Assembly: GCA_023101725.1 (NCBI GenBank)
Contig: JALJCO010010480.1
Coordinates: forward strand, 1 to 64,000
Direction: 5' to 3'
Length of the DNA stretch: 64,000 nucleotides
Origin: Atherinomorus stipes
Lineage: Eukaryota; Chordata; Actinopteri; Atheriniformes; Atherinidae
Shown here: in pieces, positions 8,801-23,800 of the stretch
How the letters are laid out: the number at the start of each line of letters is the position of its first letter
Position numbering within the stretch: the first letter of the stretch is position 1
Position numbers and translations under genes: made by a program
Notes under the pieces: generated by a model
Told to the model about the DNA's origin: nothing
Databases searched by the model: none
What the model saw: only the letters and a program-made list of their open reading frames with translations

Positions 8801-11800
8801 TGCAACCGTAGGAGACGCGGTGTGACTTGCAACACTCAGGCCGCTTGTGAGCACCCGTAAAGCGGACAAGTTTCTGCGCGAGAGCCGGTGAAAAAGCAGA
8901 GCTCATAACTTTCTTTCTGAACATCCGATCTTGAAAATTCCAAATGTAGCTGGTAGCTAGTGTCCAAAATAAGAAGGGCAAAAGGGTTGGAAGCAGCTCC
9001 GGGGTCGTTCCTGGGAAGCAGGAGCGAAACTTCCCCAATCGCAATATCTCGGCGAGAAACGCTTAACGGGGCATTTTCAACACAGGAGCGTGTTAACCGT
9101 GCCTTTGTGACTTGAATGAGGATGAATTCATGTCTGGGACTCAGACACTATTAGAAACCTGCAAAAAGTTGGGCCTCTGTTGCTTTTTGCAACCGTAGGA
9201 GACGCGGTGTGACTTGCAACACTCAGGCCGCTTGTGAGCACCCGTAAAGCGGACAAGTTTCTGCGCGAGAGCCGGTGAAAAAGCAGAGCTCATAACTTTC
9301 TTTCTGAACATCCGATCTTGAAAATTCCAAATGTAGCTGGTAGCTAGTGTCCAAAATAAGAAGGGCAAAAGGGTTGGAAGCAGCTCCGGGGTCGTTCCTG
9401 GGAAGCAGGAGCGAAACTTCCCCAATCGCAATATCTCGGCGAGAAACGCTTAACGGGGCATTTTCAACACAGGAGCGTGTTAACCGTGCCTTTGTGACTT
9501 GAATGAGGATGAATTCATGTCTGGGACTCAGACACTATTAGAAACCTGCAAAAAGTTGGGCCTCTGTTGCTTTTTGCAACCGTAGGAGACGCGGTGTGAC
9601 TTGCAACACTCAGGCCGCTTGTGAGCACCCGTAAAGCGGACAAGTTTCTGCGCGAGAGCCGGTGAAAAAGCAGAGCTCATAACTTTCTTTCTGAACATCC
9701 GATCTTGAAAATTCCAAATGTAGCTGGTAGCTAGTGTCCAAAATAAGAAGGGCAAAAGGGTTGGAAGCAGCTCCGGGGTCGTTCCTGGGAAGCAGGAGCG
9801 AAACTTCCCCAATCGCAATATCTCGGCGAGAAACGCTTAACGGGGCATTTTCAACACAGGAGCGTGTTAACCGTGCCTTTGTGACTTGAATGAGGATGAA
9901 TTCATGTCTGGGACTCAGACACTATTAGAAACCTGCAAAAAGTTGGGCCTCTGTTGCTTTTTGCAACCGTAGGAGACGCGGTGTGACTTGCAACACTCAG
10001 GCCGCTTGTGAGCACCCGTAAAGCGGACAAGTTTCTGCGCGAGAGCCGGTGAAAAAGCAGAGCTCATAACTTTCTTTCTGAACATCCGATCTTGAAAATT
10101 CCAAATGTAGCTGGTAGCTAGTGTCCAAAATAAGAAGGGCAAAAGGGTTGGAAGCAGCTCCGGGGTCGTTCCTGGGAAGCAGGAGCGAAACTTCCCCAAT
10201 CGCAATATCTCGGCGAGAAACGCTTAACGGGGCATTTTCAACACAGGAGCGTGTTAACCGTGCCTTTGTGACTTGAATGAGGATGAATTCATGTCTGGGA
10301 CTCAGACACTATTAGAAACCTGCAAAAAGTTGGGCCTCTGTTGCTTTTTGCAACCGTAGGAGACGCGGTGTGACTTGCAACACTCAGGCCGCTTGTGAGC
10401 ACCCGTAAAGCGGACAAGTTTCTGCGCGAGAGCCGGTGAAAAAGCAGAGCTCATAACTTTCTTTCTGAACATCCGATCTTGAAAATTCCAAATGTAGCTG
10501 GTAGCTAGTGTCCAAAATAAGAAGGGCAAAAGGGTTGGAAGCAGCTCCGGGGTCGTTCCTGGGAAGCAGGAGCGAAACTTCCCCAATCGCAATATCTCGG
10601 CGAGAAACGCTTAACGGGGCATTTTCAACACAGGAGCGTGTTAACCGTGCCTTTGTGACTTGAATGAGGATGAATTCATGTCTGGGACTCAGACACTATT
10701 AGAAACCTGCAAAAAGTTGGGCCTCTGTTGCTTTTTGCAACCGTAGGAGACGCGGTGTGACTTGCAACACTCAGGCCGCTTGTGAGCACCCGTAAAGCGG
10801 ACAAGTTTCTGCGCGAGAGCCGGTGAAAAAGCAGAGCTCATAACTTTCTTTCTGAACATCCGATCTTGAAAATTCCAAATGTAGCTGGTAGCTAGTGTCC
10901 AAAATAAGAAGGGCAAAAGGGTTGGAAGCAGCTCCGGGGTCGTTCCTGGGAAGCAGGAGCGAAACTTCCCCAATCGCAATATCTCGGCGAGAAACGCTTA
11001 ACGGGGCATTTTCAACACAGGAGCGTGTTAACCGTGCCTTTGTGACTTGAATGAGGATGAATTCATGTCTGGGACTCAGACACTATTAGAAACCTGCAAA
11101 AAGTTGGGCCTCTGTTGCTTTTTGCAACCGTAGGAGACGCGGTGTGACTTGCAACACTCAGGCCGCTTGTGAGCACCCGTAAAGCGGACAAGTTTCTGCG
11201 CGAGAGCCGGTGAAAAAGCAGAGCTCATAACTTTCTTTCTGAACATCCGATCTTGAAAATTCCAAATGTAGCTGGTAGCTAGTGTCCAAAATAAGAAGGG
11301 CAAAAGGGTTGGAAGCAGCTCCGGGGTCGTTCCTGGGAAGCAGGAGCGAAACTTCCCCAATCGCAATATCTCGGCGAGAAACGCTTAACGGGGCATTTTC
11401 AACACAGGAGCGTGTTAACCGTGCCTTTGTGACTTGAATGAGGATGAATTCATGTCTGGGACTCAGACACTATTAGAAACCTGCAAAAAGTTGGGCCTCT
11501 GTTGCTTTTTGCAACCGTAGGAGACGCGGTGTGACTTGCAACACTCAGGCCGCTTGTGAGCACCCGTAAAGCGGACAAGTTTCTGCGCGAGAGCCGGTGA
11601 AAAAGCAGAGCTCATAACTTTCTTTCTGAACATCCGATCTTGAAAATTCCAAATGTAGCTGGTAGCTAGTGTCCAAAATAAGAAGGGCAAAAGGGTTGGA
11701 AGCAGCTCCGGGGTCGTTCCTGGGAAGCAGGAGCGAAACTTCCCCAATCGCAATATCTCGGCGAGAAACGCTTAACGGGGCATTTTCAACACAGGAGCGT

Positions 11801-14800
11801 GTTAACCGTGCCTTTGTGACTTGAATGAGGATGAATTCATGTCTGGGACTCAGACACTATTAGAAACCTGCAAAAAGTTGGGCCTCTGTTGCTTTTTGCA
11901 ACCGTAGGAGACGCGGTGTGACTTGCAACACTCAGGCCGCTTGTGAGCACCCGTAAAGCGGACAAGTTTCTGCGCGAGAGCCGGTGAAAAAGCAGAGCTC
12001 ATAACTTTCTTTCTGAACATCCGATCTTGAAAATTCCAAATGTAGCTGGTAGCTAGTGTCCAAAATAAGAAGGGCAAAAGGGTTGGAAGCAGCTCCGGGG
12101 TCGTTCCTGGGAAGCAGGAGCGAAACTTCCCCAATCGCAATATCTCGGCGAGAAACGCTTAACGGGGCATTTTCAACACAGGAGCGTGTTAACCGTGCCT
12201 TTGTGACTTGAATGAGGATGAATTCATGTCTGGGACTCAGACACTATTAGAAACCTGCAAAAAGTTGGGCCTCTGTTGCTTTTTGCAACCGTAGGAGACG
12301 CGGTGTGACTTGCAACACTCAGGCCGCTTGTGAGCACCCGTAAAGCGGACAAGTTTCTGCGCGAGAGCCGGTGAAAAAGCAGAGCTCATAACTTTCTTTC
12401 TGAACATCCGATCTTGAAAATTCCAAATGTAGCTGGTAGCTAGTGTCCAAAATAAGAAGGGCAAAAGGGTTGGAAGCAGCTCCGGGGTCGTTCCTGGGAA
12501 GCAGGAGCGAAACTTCCCCAATCGCAATATCTCGGCGAGAAACGCTTAACGGGGCATTTTCAACACAGGAGCGTGTTAACCGTGCCTTTGTGACTTGAAT
12601 GAGGATGAATTCATGTCTGGGACTCAGACACTATTAGAAACCTGCAAAAAGTTGGGCCTCTGTTGCTTTTTGCAACCGTAGGAGACGCGGTGTGACTTGC
12701 AACACTCAGGCCGCTTGTGAGCACCCGTAAAGCGGACAAGTTTCTGCGCGAGAGCCGGTGAAAAAGCAGAGCTCATAACTTTCTTTCTGAACATCCGATC
12801 TTGAAAATTCCAAATGTAGCTGGTAGCTAGTGTCCAAAATAAGAAGGGCAAAAGGGTTGGAAGCAGCTCCGGGGTCGTTCCTGGGAAGCAGGAGCGAAAC
12901 TTCCCCAATCGCAATATCTCGGCGAGAAACGCTTAACGGGGCATTTTCAACACAGGAGCGTGTTAACCGTGCCTTTGTGACTTGAATGAGGATGAATTCA
13001 TGTCTGGGACTCAGACACTATTAGAAACCTGCAAAAAGTTGGGCCTCTGTTGCTTTTTGCAACCGTAGGAGACGCGGTGTGACTTGCAACACTCAGGCCG
13101 CTTGTGAGCACCCGTAAAGCGGACAAGTTTCTGCGCGAGAGCCGGTGAAAAAGCAGAGCTCATAACTTTCTTTCTGAACATCCGATCTTGAAAATTCCAA
13201 ATGTAGCTGGTAGCTAGTGTCCAAAATAAGAAGGGCAAAAGGGTTGGAAGCAGCTCCGGGGTCGTTCCTGGGAAGCAGGAGCGAAACTTCCCCAATCGCA
13301 ATATCTCGGCGAGAAACGCTTAACGGGGCATTTTCAACACAGGAGCGTGTTAACCGTGCCTTTGTGACTTGAATGAGGATGAATTCATGTCTGGGACTCA
13401 GACACTATTAGAAACCTGCAAAAAGTTGGGCCTCTGTTGCTTTTTGCAACCGTAGGAGACGCGGTGTGACTTGCAACACTCAGGCCGCTTGTGAGCACCC
13501 GTAAAGCGGACAAGTTTCTGCGCGAGAGCCGGTGAAAAAGCAGAGCTCATAACTTTCTTTCTGAACATCCGATCTTGAAAATTCCAAATGTAGCTGGTAG
13601 CTAGTGTCCAAAATAAGAAGGGCAAAAGGGTTGGAAGCAGCTCCGGGGTCGTTCCTGGGAAGCAGGAGCGAAACTTCCCCAATCGCAATATCTCGGCGAG
13701 AAACGCTTAACGGGGCATTTTCAACACAGGAGCGTGTTAACCGTGCCTTTGTGACTTGAATGAGGATGAATTCATGTCTGGGACTCAGACACTATTAGAA
13801 ACCTGCAAAAAGTTGGGCCTCTGTTGCTTTTTGCAACCGTAGGAGACGCGGTGTGACTTGCAACACTCAGGCCGCTTGTGAGCACCCGTAAAGCGGACAA
13901 GTTTCTGCGCGAGAGCCGGTGAAAAAGCAGAGCTCATAACTTTCTTTCTGAACATCCGATCTTGAAAATTCCAAATGTAGCTGGTAGCTAGTGTCCAAAA
14001 TAAGAAGGGCAAAAGGGTTGGAAGCAGCTCCGGGGTCGTTCCTGGGAAGCAGGAGCGAAACTTCCCCAATCGCAATATCTCGGCGAGAAACGCTTAACGG
14101 GGCATTTTCAACACAGGAGCGTGTTAACCGTGCCTTTGTGACTTGAATGAGGATGAATTCATGTCTGGGACTCAGACACTATTAGAAACCTGCAAAAAGT
14201 TGGGCCTCTGTTGCTTTTTGCAACCGTAGGAGACGCGGTGTGACTTGCAACACTCAGGCCGCTTGTGAGCACCCGTAAAGCGGACAAGTTTCTGCGCGAG
14301 AGCCGGTGAAAAAGCAGAGCTCATAACTTTCTTTCTGAACATCCGATCTTGAAAATTCCAAATGTAGCTGGTAGCTAGTGTCCAAAATAAGAAGGGCAAA
14401 AGGGTTGGAAGCAGCTCCGGGGTCGTTCCTGGGAAGCAGGAGCGAAACTTCCCCAATCGCAATATCTCGGCGAGAAACGCTTAACGGGGCATTTTCAACA
14501 CAGGAGCGTGTTAACCGTGCCTTTGTGACTTGAATGAGGATGAATTCATGTCTGGGACTCAGACACTATTAGAAACCTGCAAAAAGTTGGGCCTCTGTTG
14601 CTTTTTGCAACCGTAGGAGACGCGGTGTGACTTGCAACACTCAGGCCGCTTGTGAGCACCCGTAAAGCGGACAAGTTTCTGCGCGAGAGCCGGTGAAAAA
14701 GCAGAGCTCATAACTTTCTTTCTGAACATCCGATCTTGAAAATTCCAAATGTAGCTGGTAGCTAGTGTCCAAAATAAGAAGGGCAAAAGGGTTGGAAGCA

Positions 14801-17800
14801 GCTCCGGGGTCGTTCCTGGGAAGCAGGAGCGAAACTTCCCCAATCGCAATATCTCGGCGAGAAACGCTTAACGGGGCATTTTCAACACAGGAGCGTGTTA
14901 ACCGTGCCTTTGTGACTTGAATGAGGATGAATTCATGTCTGGGACTCAGACACTATTAGAAACCTGCAAAAAGTTGGGCCTCTGTTGCTTTTTGCAACCG
15001 TAGGAGACGCGGTGTGACTTGCAACACTCAGGCCGCTTGTGAGCACCCGTAAAGCGGACAAGTTTCTGCGCGAGAGCCGGTGAAAAAGCAGAGCTCATAA
15101 CTTTCTTTCTGAACATCCGATCTTGAAAATTCCAAATGTAGCTGGTAGCTAGTGTCCAAAATAAGAAGGGCAAAAGGGTTGGAAGCAGCTCCGGGGTCGT
15201 TCCTGGGAAGCAGGAGCGAAACTTCCCCAATCGCAATATCTCGGCGAGAAACGCTTAACGGGGCATTTTCAACACAGGAGCGTGTTAACCGTGCCTTTGT
15301 GACTTGAATGAGGATGAATTCATGTCTGGGACTCAGACACTATTAGAAACCTGCAAAAAGTTGGGCCTCTGTTGCTTTTTGCAACCGTAGGAGACGCGGT
15401 GTGACTTGCAACACTCAGGCCGCTTGTGAGCACCCGTAAAGCGGACAAGTTTCTGCGCGAGAGCCGGTGAAAAAGCAGAGCTCATAACTTTCTTTCTGAA
15501 CATCCGATCTTGAAAATTCCAAATGTAGCTGGTAGCTAGTGTCCAAAATAAGAAGGGCAAAAGGGTTGGAAGCAGCTCCGGGGTCGTTCCTGGGAAGCAG
15601 GAGCGAAACTTCCCCAATCGCAATATCTCGGCGAGAAACGCTTAACGGGGCATTTTCAACACAGGAGCGTGTTAACCGTGCCTTTGTGACTTGAATGAGG
15701 ATGAATTCATGTCTGGGACTCAGACACTATTAGAAACCTGCAAAAAGTTGGGCCTCTGTTGCTTTTTGCAACCGTAGGAGACGCGGTGTGACTTGCAACA
15801 CTCAGGCCGCTTGTGAGCACCCGTAAAGCGGACAAGTTTCTGCGCGAGAGCCGGTGAAAAAGCAGAGCTCATAACTTTCTTTCTGAACATCCGATCTTGA
15901 AAATTCCAAATGTAGCTGGTAGCTAGTGTCCAAAATAAGAAGGGCAAAAGGGTTGGAAGCAGCTCCGGGGTCGTTCCTGGGAAGCAGGAGCGAAACTTCC
16001 CCAATCGCAATATCTCGGCGAGAAACGCTTAACGGGGCATTTTCAACACAGGAGCGTGTTAACCGTGCCTTTGTGACTTGAATGAGGATGAATTCATGTC
16101 TGGGACTCAGACACTATTAGAAACCTGCAAAAAGTTGGGCCTCTGTTGCTTTTTGCAACCGTAGGAGACGCGGTGTGACTTGCAACACTCAGGCCGCTTG
16201 TGAGCACCCGTAAAGCGGACAAGTTTCTGCGCGAGAGCCGGTGAAAAAGCAGAGCTCATAACTTTCTTTCTGAACATCCGATCTTGAAAATTCCAAATGT
16301 AGCTGGTAGCTAGTGTCCAAAATAAGAAGGGCAAAAGGGTTGGAAGCAGCTCCGGGGTCGTTCCTGGGAAGCAGGAGCGAAACTTCCCCAATCGCAATAT
16401 CTCGGCGAGAAACGCTTAACGGGGCATTTTCAACACAGGAGCGTGTTAACCGTGCCTTTGTGACTTGAATGAGGATGAATTCATGTCTGGGACTCAGACA
16501 CTATTAGAAACCTGCAAAAAGTTGGGCCTCTGTTGCTTTTTGCAACCGTAGGAGACGCGGTGTGACTTGCAACACTCAGGCCGCTTGTGAGCACCCGTAA
16601 AGCGGACAAGTTTCTGCGCGAGAGCCGGTGAAAAAGCAGAGCTCATAACTTTCTTTCTGAACATCCGATCTTGAAAATTCCAAATGTAGCTGGTAGCTAG
16701 TGTCCAAAATAAGAAGGGCAAAAGGGTTGGAAGCAGCTCCGGGGTCGTTCCTGGGAAGCAGGAGCGAAACTTCCCCAATCGCAATATCTCGGCGAGAAAC
16801 GCTTAACGGGGCATTTTCAACACAGGAGCGTGTTAACCGTGCCTTTGTGACTTGAATGAGGATGAATTCATGTCTGGGACTCAGACACTATTAGAAACCT
16901 GCAAAAAGTTGGGCCTCTGTTGCTTTTTGCAACCGTAGGAGACGCGGTGTGACTTGCAACACTCAGGCCGCTTGTGAGCACCCGTAAAGCGGACAAGTTT
17001 CTGCGCGAGAGCCGGTGAAAAAGCAGAGCTCATAACTTTCTTTCTGAACATCCGATCTTGAAAATTCCAAATGTAGCTGGTAGCTAGTGTCCAAAATAAG
17101 AAGGGCAAAAGGGTTGGAAGCAGCTCCGGGGTCGTTCCTGGGAAGCAGGAGCGAAACTTCCCCAATCGCAATATCTCGGCGAGAAACGCTTAACGGGGCA
17201 TTTTCAACACAGGAGCGTGTTAACCGTGCCTTTGTGACTTGAATGAGGATGAATTCATGTCTGGGACTCAGACACTATTAGAAACCTGCAAAAAGTTGGG
17301 CCTCTGTTGCTTTTTGCAACCGTAGGAGACGCGGTGTGACTTGCAACACTCAGGCCGCTTGTGAGCACCCGTAAAGCGGACAAGTTTCTGCGCGAGAGCC
17401 GGTGAAAAAGCAGAGCTCATAACTTTCTTTCTGAACATCCGATCTTGAAAATTCCAAATGTAGCTGGTAGCTAGTGTCCAAAATAAGAAGGGCAAAAGGG
17501 TTGGAAGCAGCTCCGGGGTCGTTCCTGGGAAGCAGGAGCGAAACTTCCCCAATCGCAATATCTCGGCGAGAAACGCTTAACGGGGCATTTTCAACACAGG
17601 AGCGTGTTAACCGTGCCTTTGTGACTTGAATGAGGATGAATTCATGTCTGGGACTCAGACACTATTAGAAACCTGCAAAAAGTTGGGCCTCTGTTGCTTT
17701 TTGCAACCGTAGGAGACGCGGTGTGACTTGCAACACTCAGGCCGCTTGTGAGCACCCGTAAAGCGGACAAGTTTCTGCGCGAGAGCCGGTGAAAAAGCAG

Positions 17801-20800
17801 AGCTCATAACTTTCTTTCTGAACATCCGATCTTGAAAATTCCAAATGTAGCTGGTAGCTAGTGTCCAAAATAAGAAGGGCAAAAGGGTTGGAAGCAGCTC
17901 CGGGGTCGTTCCTGGGAAGCAGGAGCGAAACTTCCCCAATCGCAATATCTCGGCGAGAAACGCTTAACGGGGCATTTTCAACACAGGAGCGTGTTAACCG
18001 TGCCTTTGTGACTTGAATGAGGATGAATTCATGTCTGGGACTCAGACACTATTAGAAACCTGCAAAAAGTTGGGCCTCTGTTGCTTTTTGCAACCGTAGG
18101 AGACGCGGTGTGACTTGCAACACTCAGGCCGCTTGTGAGCACCCGTAAAGCGGACAAGTTTCTGCGCGAGAGCCGGTGAAAAAGCAGAGCTCATAACTTT
18201 CTTTCTGAACATCCGATCTTGAAAATTCCAAATGTAGCTGGTAGCTAGTGTCCAAAATAAGAAGGGCAAAAGGGTTGGAAGCAGCTCCGGGGTCGTTCCT
18301 GGGAAGCAGGAGCGAAACTTCCCCAATCGCAATATCTCGGCGAGAAACGCTTAACGGGGCATTTTCAACACAGGAGCGTGTTAACCGTGCCTTTGTGACT
18401 TGAATGAGGATGAATTCATGTCTGGGACTCAGACACTATTAGAAACCTGCAAAAAGTTGGGCCTCTGTTGCTTTTTGCAACCGTAGGAGACGCGGTGTGA
18501 CTTGCAACACTCAGGCCGCTTGTGAGCACCCGTAAAGCGGACAAGTTTCTGCGCGAGAGCCGGTGAAAAAGCAGAGCTCATAACTTTCTTTCTGAACATC
18601 CGATCTTGAAAATTCCAAATGTAGCTGGTAGCTAGTGTCCAAAATAAGAAGGGCAAAAGGGTTGGAAGCAGCTCCGGGGTCGTTCCTGGGAAGCAGGAGC
18701 GAAACTTCCCCAATCGCAATATCTCGGCGAGAAACGCTTAACGGGGCATTTTCAACACAGGAGCGTGTTAACCGTGCCTTTGTGACTTGAATGAGGATGA
18801 ATTCATGTCTGGGACTCAGACACTATTAGAAACCTGCAAAAAGTTGGGCCTCTGTTGCTTTTTGCAACCGTAGGAGACGCGGTGTGACTTGCAACACTCA
18901 GGCCGCTTGTGAGCACCCGTAAAGCGGACAAGTTTCTGCGCGAGAGCCGGTGAAAAAGCAGAGCTCATAACTTTCTTTCTGAACATCCGATCTTGAAAAT
19001 TCCAAATGTAGCTGGTAGCTAGTGTCCAAAATAAGAAGGGCAAAAGGGTTGGAAGCAGCTCCGGGGTCGTTCCTGGGAAGCAGGAGCGAAACTTCCCCAA
19101 TCGCAATATCTCGGCGAGAAACGCTTAACGGGGCATTTTCAACACAGGAGCGTGTTAACCGTGCCTTTGTGACTTGAATGAGGATGAATTCATGTCTGGG
19201 ACTCAGACACTATTAGAAACCTGCAAAAAGTTGGGCCTCTGTTGCTTTTTGCAACCGTAGGAGACGCGGTGTGACTTGCAACACTCAGGCCGCTTGTGAG
19301 CACCCGTAAAGCGGACAAGTTTCTGCGCGAGAGCCGGTGAAAAAGCAGAGCTCATAACTTTCTTTCTGAACATCCGATCTTGAAAATTCCAAATGTAGCT
19401 GGTAGCTAGTGTCCAAAATAAGAAGGGCAAAAGGGTTGGAAGCAGCTCCGGGGTCGTTCCTGGGAAGCAGGAGCGAAACTTCCCCAATCGCAATATCTCG
19501 GCGAGAAACGCTTAACGGGGCATTTTCAACACAGGAGCGTGTTAACCGTGCCTTTGTGACTTGAATGAGGATGAATTCATGTCTGGGACTCAGACACTAT
19601 TAGAAACCTGCAAAAAGTTGGGCCTCTGTTGCTTTTTGCAACCGTAGGAGACGCGGTGTGACTTGCAACACTCAGGCCGCTTGTGAGCACCCGTAAAGCG
19701 GACAAGTTTCTGCGCGAGAGCCGGTGAAAAAGCAGAGCTCATAACTTTCTTTCTGAACATCCGATCTTGAAAATTCCAAATGTAGCTGGTAGCTAGTGTC
19801 CAAAATAAGAAGGGCAAAAGGGTTGGAAGCAGCTCCGGGGTCGTTCCTGGGAAGCAGGAGCGAAACTTCCCCAATCGCAATATCTCGGCGAGAAACGCTT
19901 AACGGGGCATTTTCAACACAGGAGCGTGTTAACCGTGCCTTTGTGACTTGAATGAGGATGAATTCATGTCTGGGACTCAGACACTATTAGAAACCTGCAA
20001 AAAGTTGGGCCTCTGTTGCTTTTTGCAACCGTAGGAGACGCGGTGTGACTTGCAACACTCAGGCCGCTTGTGAGCACCCGTAAAGCGGACAAGTTTCTGC
20101 GCGAGAGCCGGTGAAAAAGCAGAGCTCATAACTTTCTTTCTGAACATCCGATCTTGAAAATTCCAAATGTAGCTGGTAGCTAGTGTCCAAAATAAGAAGG
20201 GCAAAAGGGTTGGAAGCAGCTCCGGGGTCGTTCCTGGGAAGCAGGAGCGAAACTTCCCCAATCGCAATATCTCGGCGAGAAACGCTTAACGGGGCATTTT
20301 CAACACAGGAGCGTGTTAACCGTGCCTTTGTGACTTGAATGAGGATGAATTCATGTCTGGGACTCAGACACTATTAGAAACCTGCAAAAAGTTGGGCCTC
20401 TGTTGCTTTTTGCAACCGTAGGAGACGCGGTGTGACTTGCAACACTCAGGCCGCTTGTGAGCACCCGTAAAGCGGACAAGTTTCTGCGCGAGAGCCGGTG
20501 AAAAAGCAGAGCTCATAACTTTCTTTCTGAACATCCGATCTTGAAAATTCCAAATGTAGCTGGTAGCTAGTGTCCAAAATAAGAAGGGCAAAAGGGTTGG
20601 AAGCAGCTCCGGGGTCGTTCCTGGGAAGCAGGAGCGAAACTTCCCCAATCGCAATATCTCGGCGAGAAACGCTTAACGGGGCATTTTCAACACAGGAGCG
20701 TGTTAACCGTGCCTTTGTGACTTGAATGAGGATGAATTCATGTCTGGGACTCAGACACTATTAGAAACCTGCAAAAAGTTGGGCCTCTGTTGCTTTTTGC

Positions 20801-23800
20801 AACCGTAGGAGACGCGGTGTGACTTGCAACACTCAGGCCGCTTGTGAGCACCCGTAAAGCGGACAAGTTTCTGCGCGAGAGCCGGTGAAAAAGCAGAGCT
20901 CATAACTTTCTTTCTGAACATCCGATCTTGAAAATTCCAAATGTAGCTGGTAGCTAGTGTCCAAAATAAGAAGGGCAAAAGGGTTGGAAGCAGCTCCGGG
21001 GTCGTTCCTGGGAAGCAGGAGCGAAACTTCCCCAATCGCAATATCTCGGCGAGAAACGCTTAACGGGGCATTTTCAACACAGGAGCGTGTTAACCGTGCC
21101 TTTGTGACTTGAATGAGGATGAATTCATGTCTGGGACTCAGACACTATTAGAAACCTGCAAAAGTTGGGCCTCTGTTGCTTTTTGCAACCGTAGGAGACG
21201 CGGTGTGACTTGCAACACTCAGGCCGCTTGTGAGCACCCGTAAAGCGGACAAGTTTCTGCGCGAGAGCCGGTGAAAAAGCAGAGCTCATAACTTTCTTTC
21301 TGAACATCCGATCTTGAAAATTCCAAATGTAGCTGGTAGCTAGTGTCCAAAATAAGAAGGGCAAAAGGGTTGGAAGCAGCTCCGGGGTCGTTCCTGGGAA
21401 GCAGGAGCGAAACTTCCCCAATCGCAATATCTCGGCGAGAAACGCTTAACGGGGCATTTTCAACACAGGAGCGTGTTAACCGTGCCTTTGTGACTTGAAT
21501 GAGGATGAATTCATGTCTGGGACTCAGACACTATTAGAAACCTGCAAAAAGTTGGGCCTCTGTTGCTTTTTGCAACCGTAGGAGACGCGGTGTGACTTGC
21601 AACACTCAGGCCGCTTGTGAGCACCCGTAAAGCGGACAAGTTTCTGCGCGAGAGCCGGTGAAAAAGCAGAGCTCATAACTTTCTTTCTGAACATCCGATC
21701 TTGAAAATTCCAAATGTAGCTGGTAGCTAGTGTCCAAAATAAGAAGGGCAAAAGGGTTGGAAGCAGCTCCGGGGTCGTTCCTGGGAAGCAGGAGCGAAAC
21801 TTCCCCAATCGCAATATCTCGGCGAGAAACGCTTAACGGGGCATTTTCAACACAGGAGCGTGTTAACCGTGCCTTTGTGACTTGAATGAGGATGAATTCA
21901 TGTCTGGGACTCAGACACTATTAGAAACCTGCAAAAAGTTGGGCCTCTGTTGCTTTTTGCAACCGTAGGAGACGCGGTGTGACTTGCAACACTCAGGCCG
22001 CTTGTGAGCACCCGTAAAGCGGACAAGTTTCTGCGCGAGAGCCGGTGAAAAAGCAGAGCTCATAACTTTCTTTCTGAACATCCGATCTTGAAAATTCCAA
22101 ATGTAGCTGGTAGCTAGTGTCCAAAATAAGAAGGGCAAAAGGGTTGGAAGCAGCTCCGGGGTCGTTCCTGGGAAGCAGGAGCGAAACTTCCCCAATCGCA
22201 ATATCTCGGCGAGAAACGCTTAACGGGGCATTTTCAACACAGGAGCGTGTTAACCGTGCCTTTGTGACTTGAATGAGGATGAATTCATGTCTGGGACTCA
22301 GACACTATTAGAAACCTGCAAAAAGTTGGGCCTCTGTTGCTTTTTGCAACCGTAGGAGACGCGGTGTGACTTGCAACACTCAGGCCGCTTGTGAGCACCC
22401 GTAAAGCGGACAAGTTTCTGCGCGAGAGCCGGTGAAAAAGCAGAGCTCATAACTTTCTTTCTGAACATCCGATCTTGAAAATTCCAAATGTAGCTGGTAG
22501 CTAGTGTCCAAAATAAGAAGGGCAAAAGGGTTGGAAGCAGCTCCGGGGTCGTTCCTGGGAAGCAGGAGCGAAACTTCCCCAATCGCAATATCTCGGCGAG
22601 AAACGCTTAACGGGGCATTTTCAACACAGGAGCGTGTTAACCGTGCCTTTGTGACTTGAATGAGGATGAATTCATGTCTGGGACTCAGACACTATTAGAA
22701 ACCTGCAAAAAGTTGGGCCTCTGTTGCTTTTTGCAACCGTAGGAGACGCGGTGTGACTTGCAACACTCAGGCCGCTTGTGAGCACCCGTAAAGCGGACAA
22801 GTTTCTGCGCGAGAGCCGGTGAAAAAGCAGAGCTCATAACTTTCTTTCTGAACATCCGATCTTGAAAATTCCAAATGTAGCTGGTAGCTAGTGTCCAAAA
22901 TAAGAAGGGCAAAAGGGTTGGAAGCAGCTCCGGGGTCGTTCCTGGGAAGCAGGAGCGAAACTTCCCCAATCGCAATATCTCGGCGAGAAACGCTTAACGG
23001 GGCATTTTCAACACAGGAGCGTGTTAACCGTGCCTTTGTGACTTGAATGAGGATGAATTCATGTCTGGGACTCAGACACTATTAGAAACCTGCAAAAAGT
23101 TGGGCCTCTGTTGCTTTTTGCAACCGTAGGAGACGCGGTGTGACTTGCAACACTCAGGCCGCTTGTGAGCACCCGTAAAGCGGACAAGTTTCTGCGCGAG
23201 AGCCGGTGAAAAAGCAGAGCTCATAACTTTCTTTCTGAACATCCGATCTTGAAAATTCCAAATGTAGCTGGTAGCTAGTGTCCAAAATAAGAAGGGCAAA
23301 AGGGTTGGAAGCAGCTCCGGGGTCGTTCCTGGGAAGCAGGAGCGAAACTTCCCCAATCGCAATATCTCGGCGAGAAACGCTTAACGGGGCATTTTCAACA
23401 CAGGAGCGTGTTAACCGTGCCTTTGTGACTTGAATGAGGATGAATTCATGTCTGGGACTCAGACACTATTAGAAACCTGCAAAAAGTTGGGCCTCTGTTG
23501 CTTTTTGCAACCGTAGGAGACGCGGTGTGACTTGCAACACTCAGGCCGCTTGTGAGCACCCGTAAAGCGGACAAGTTTCTGCGCGAGAGCCGGTGAAAAA
23601 GCAGAGCTCATAACTTTCTTTCTGAACATCCGATCTTGAAAATTCCAAATGTAGCTGGTAGCTAGTGTCCAAAATAAGAAGGGCAAAAGGGTTGGAAGCA
23701 GCTCCGGGGTCGTTCCTGGGAAGCAGGAGCGAAACTTCCCCAATCGCAATATCTCGGCGAGAAACGCTTAACGGGGCATTTTCAACACAGGAGCGTGTTA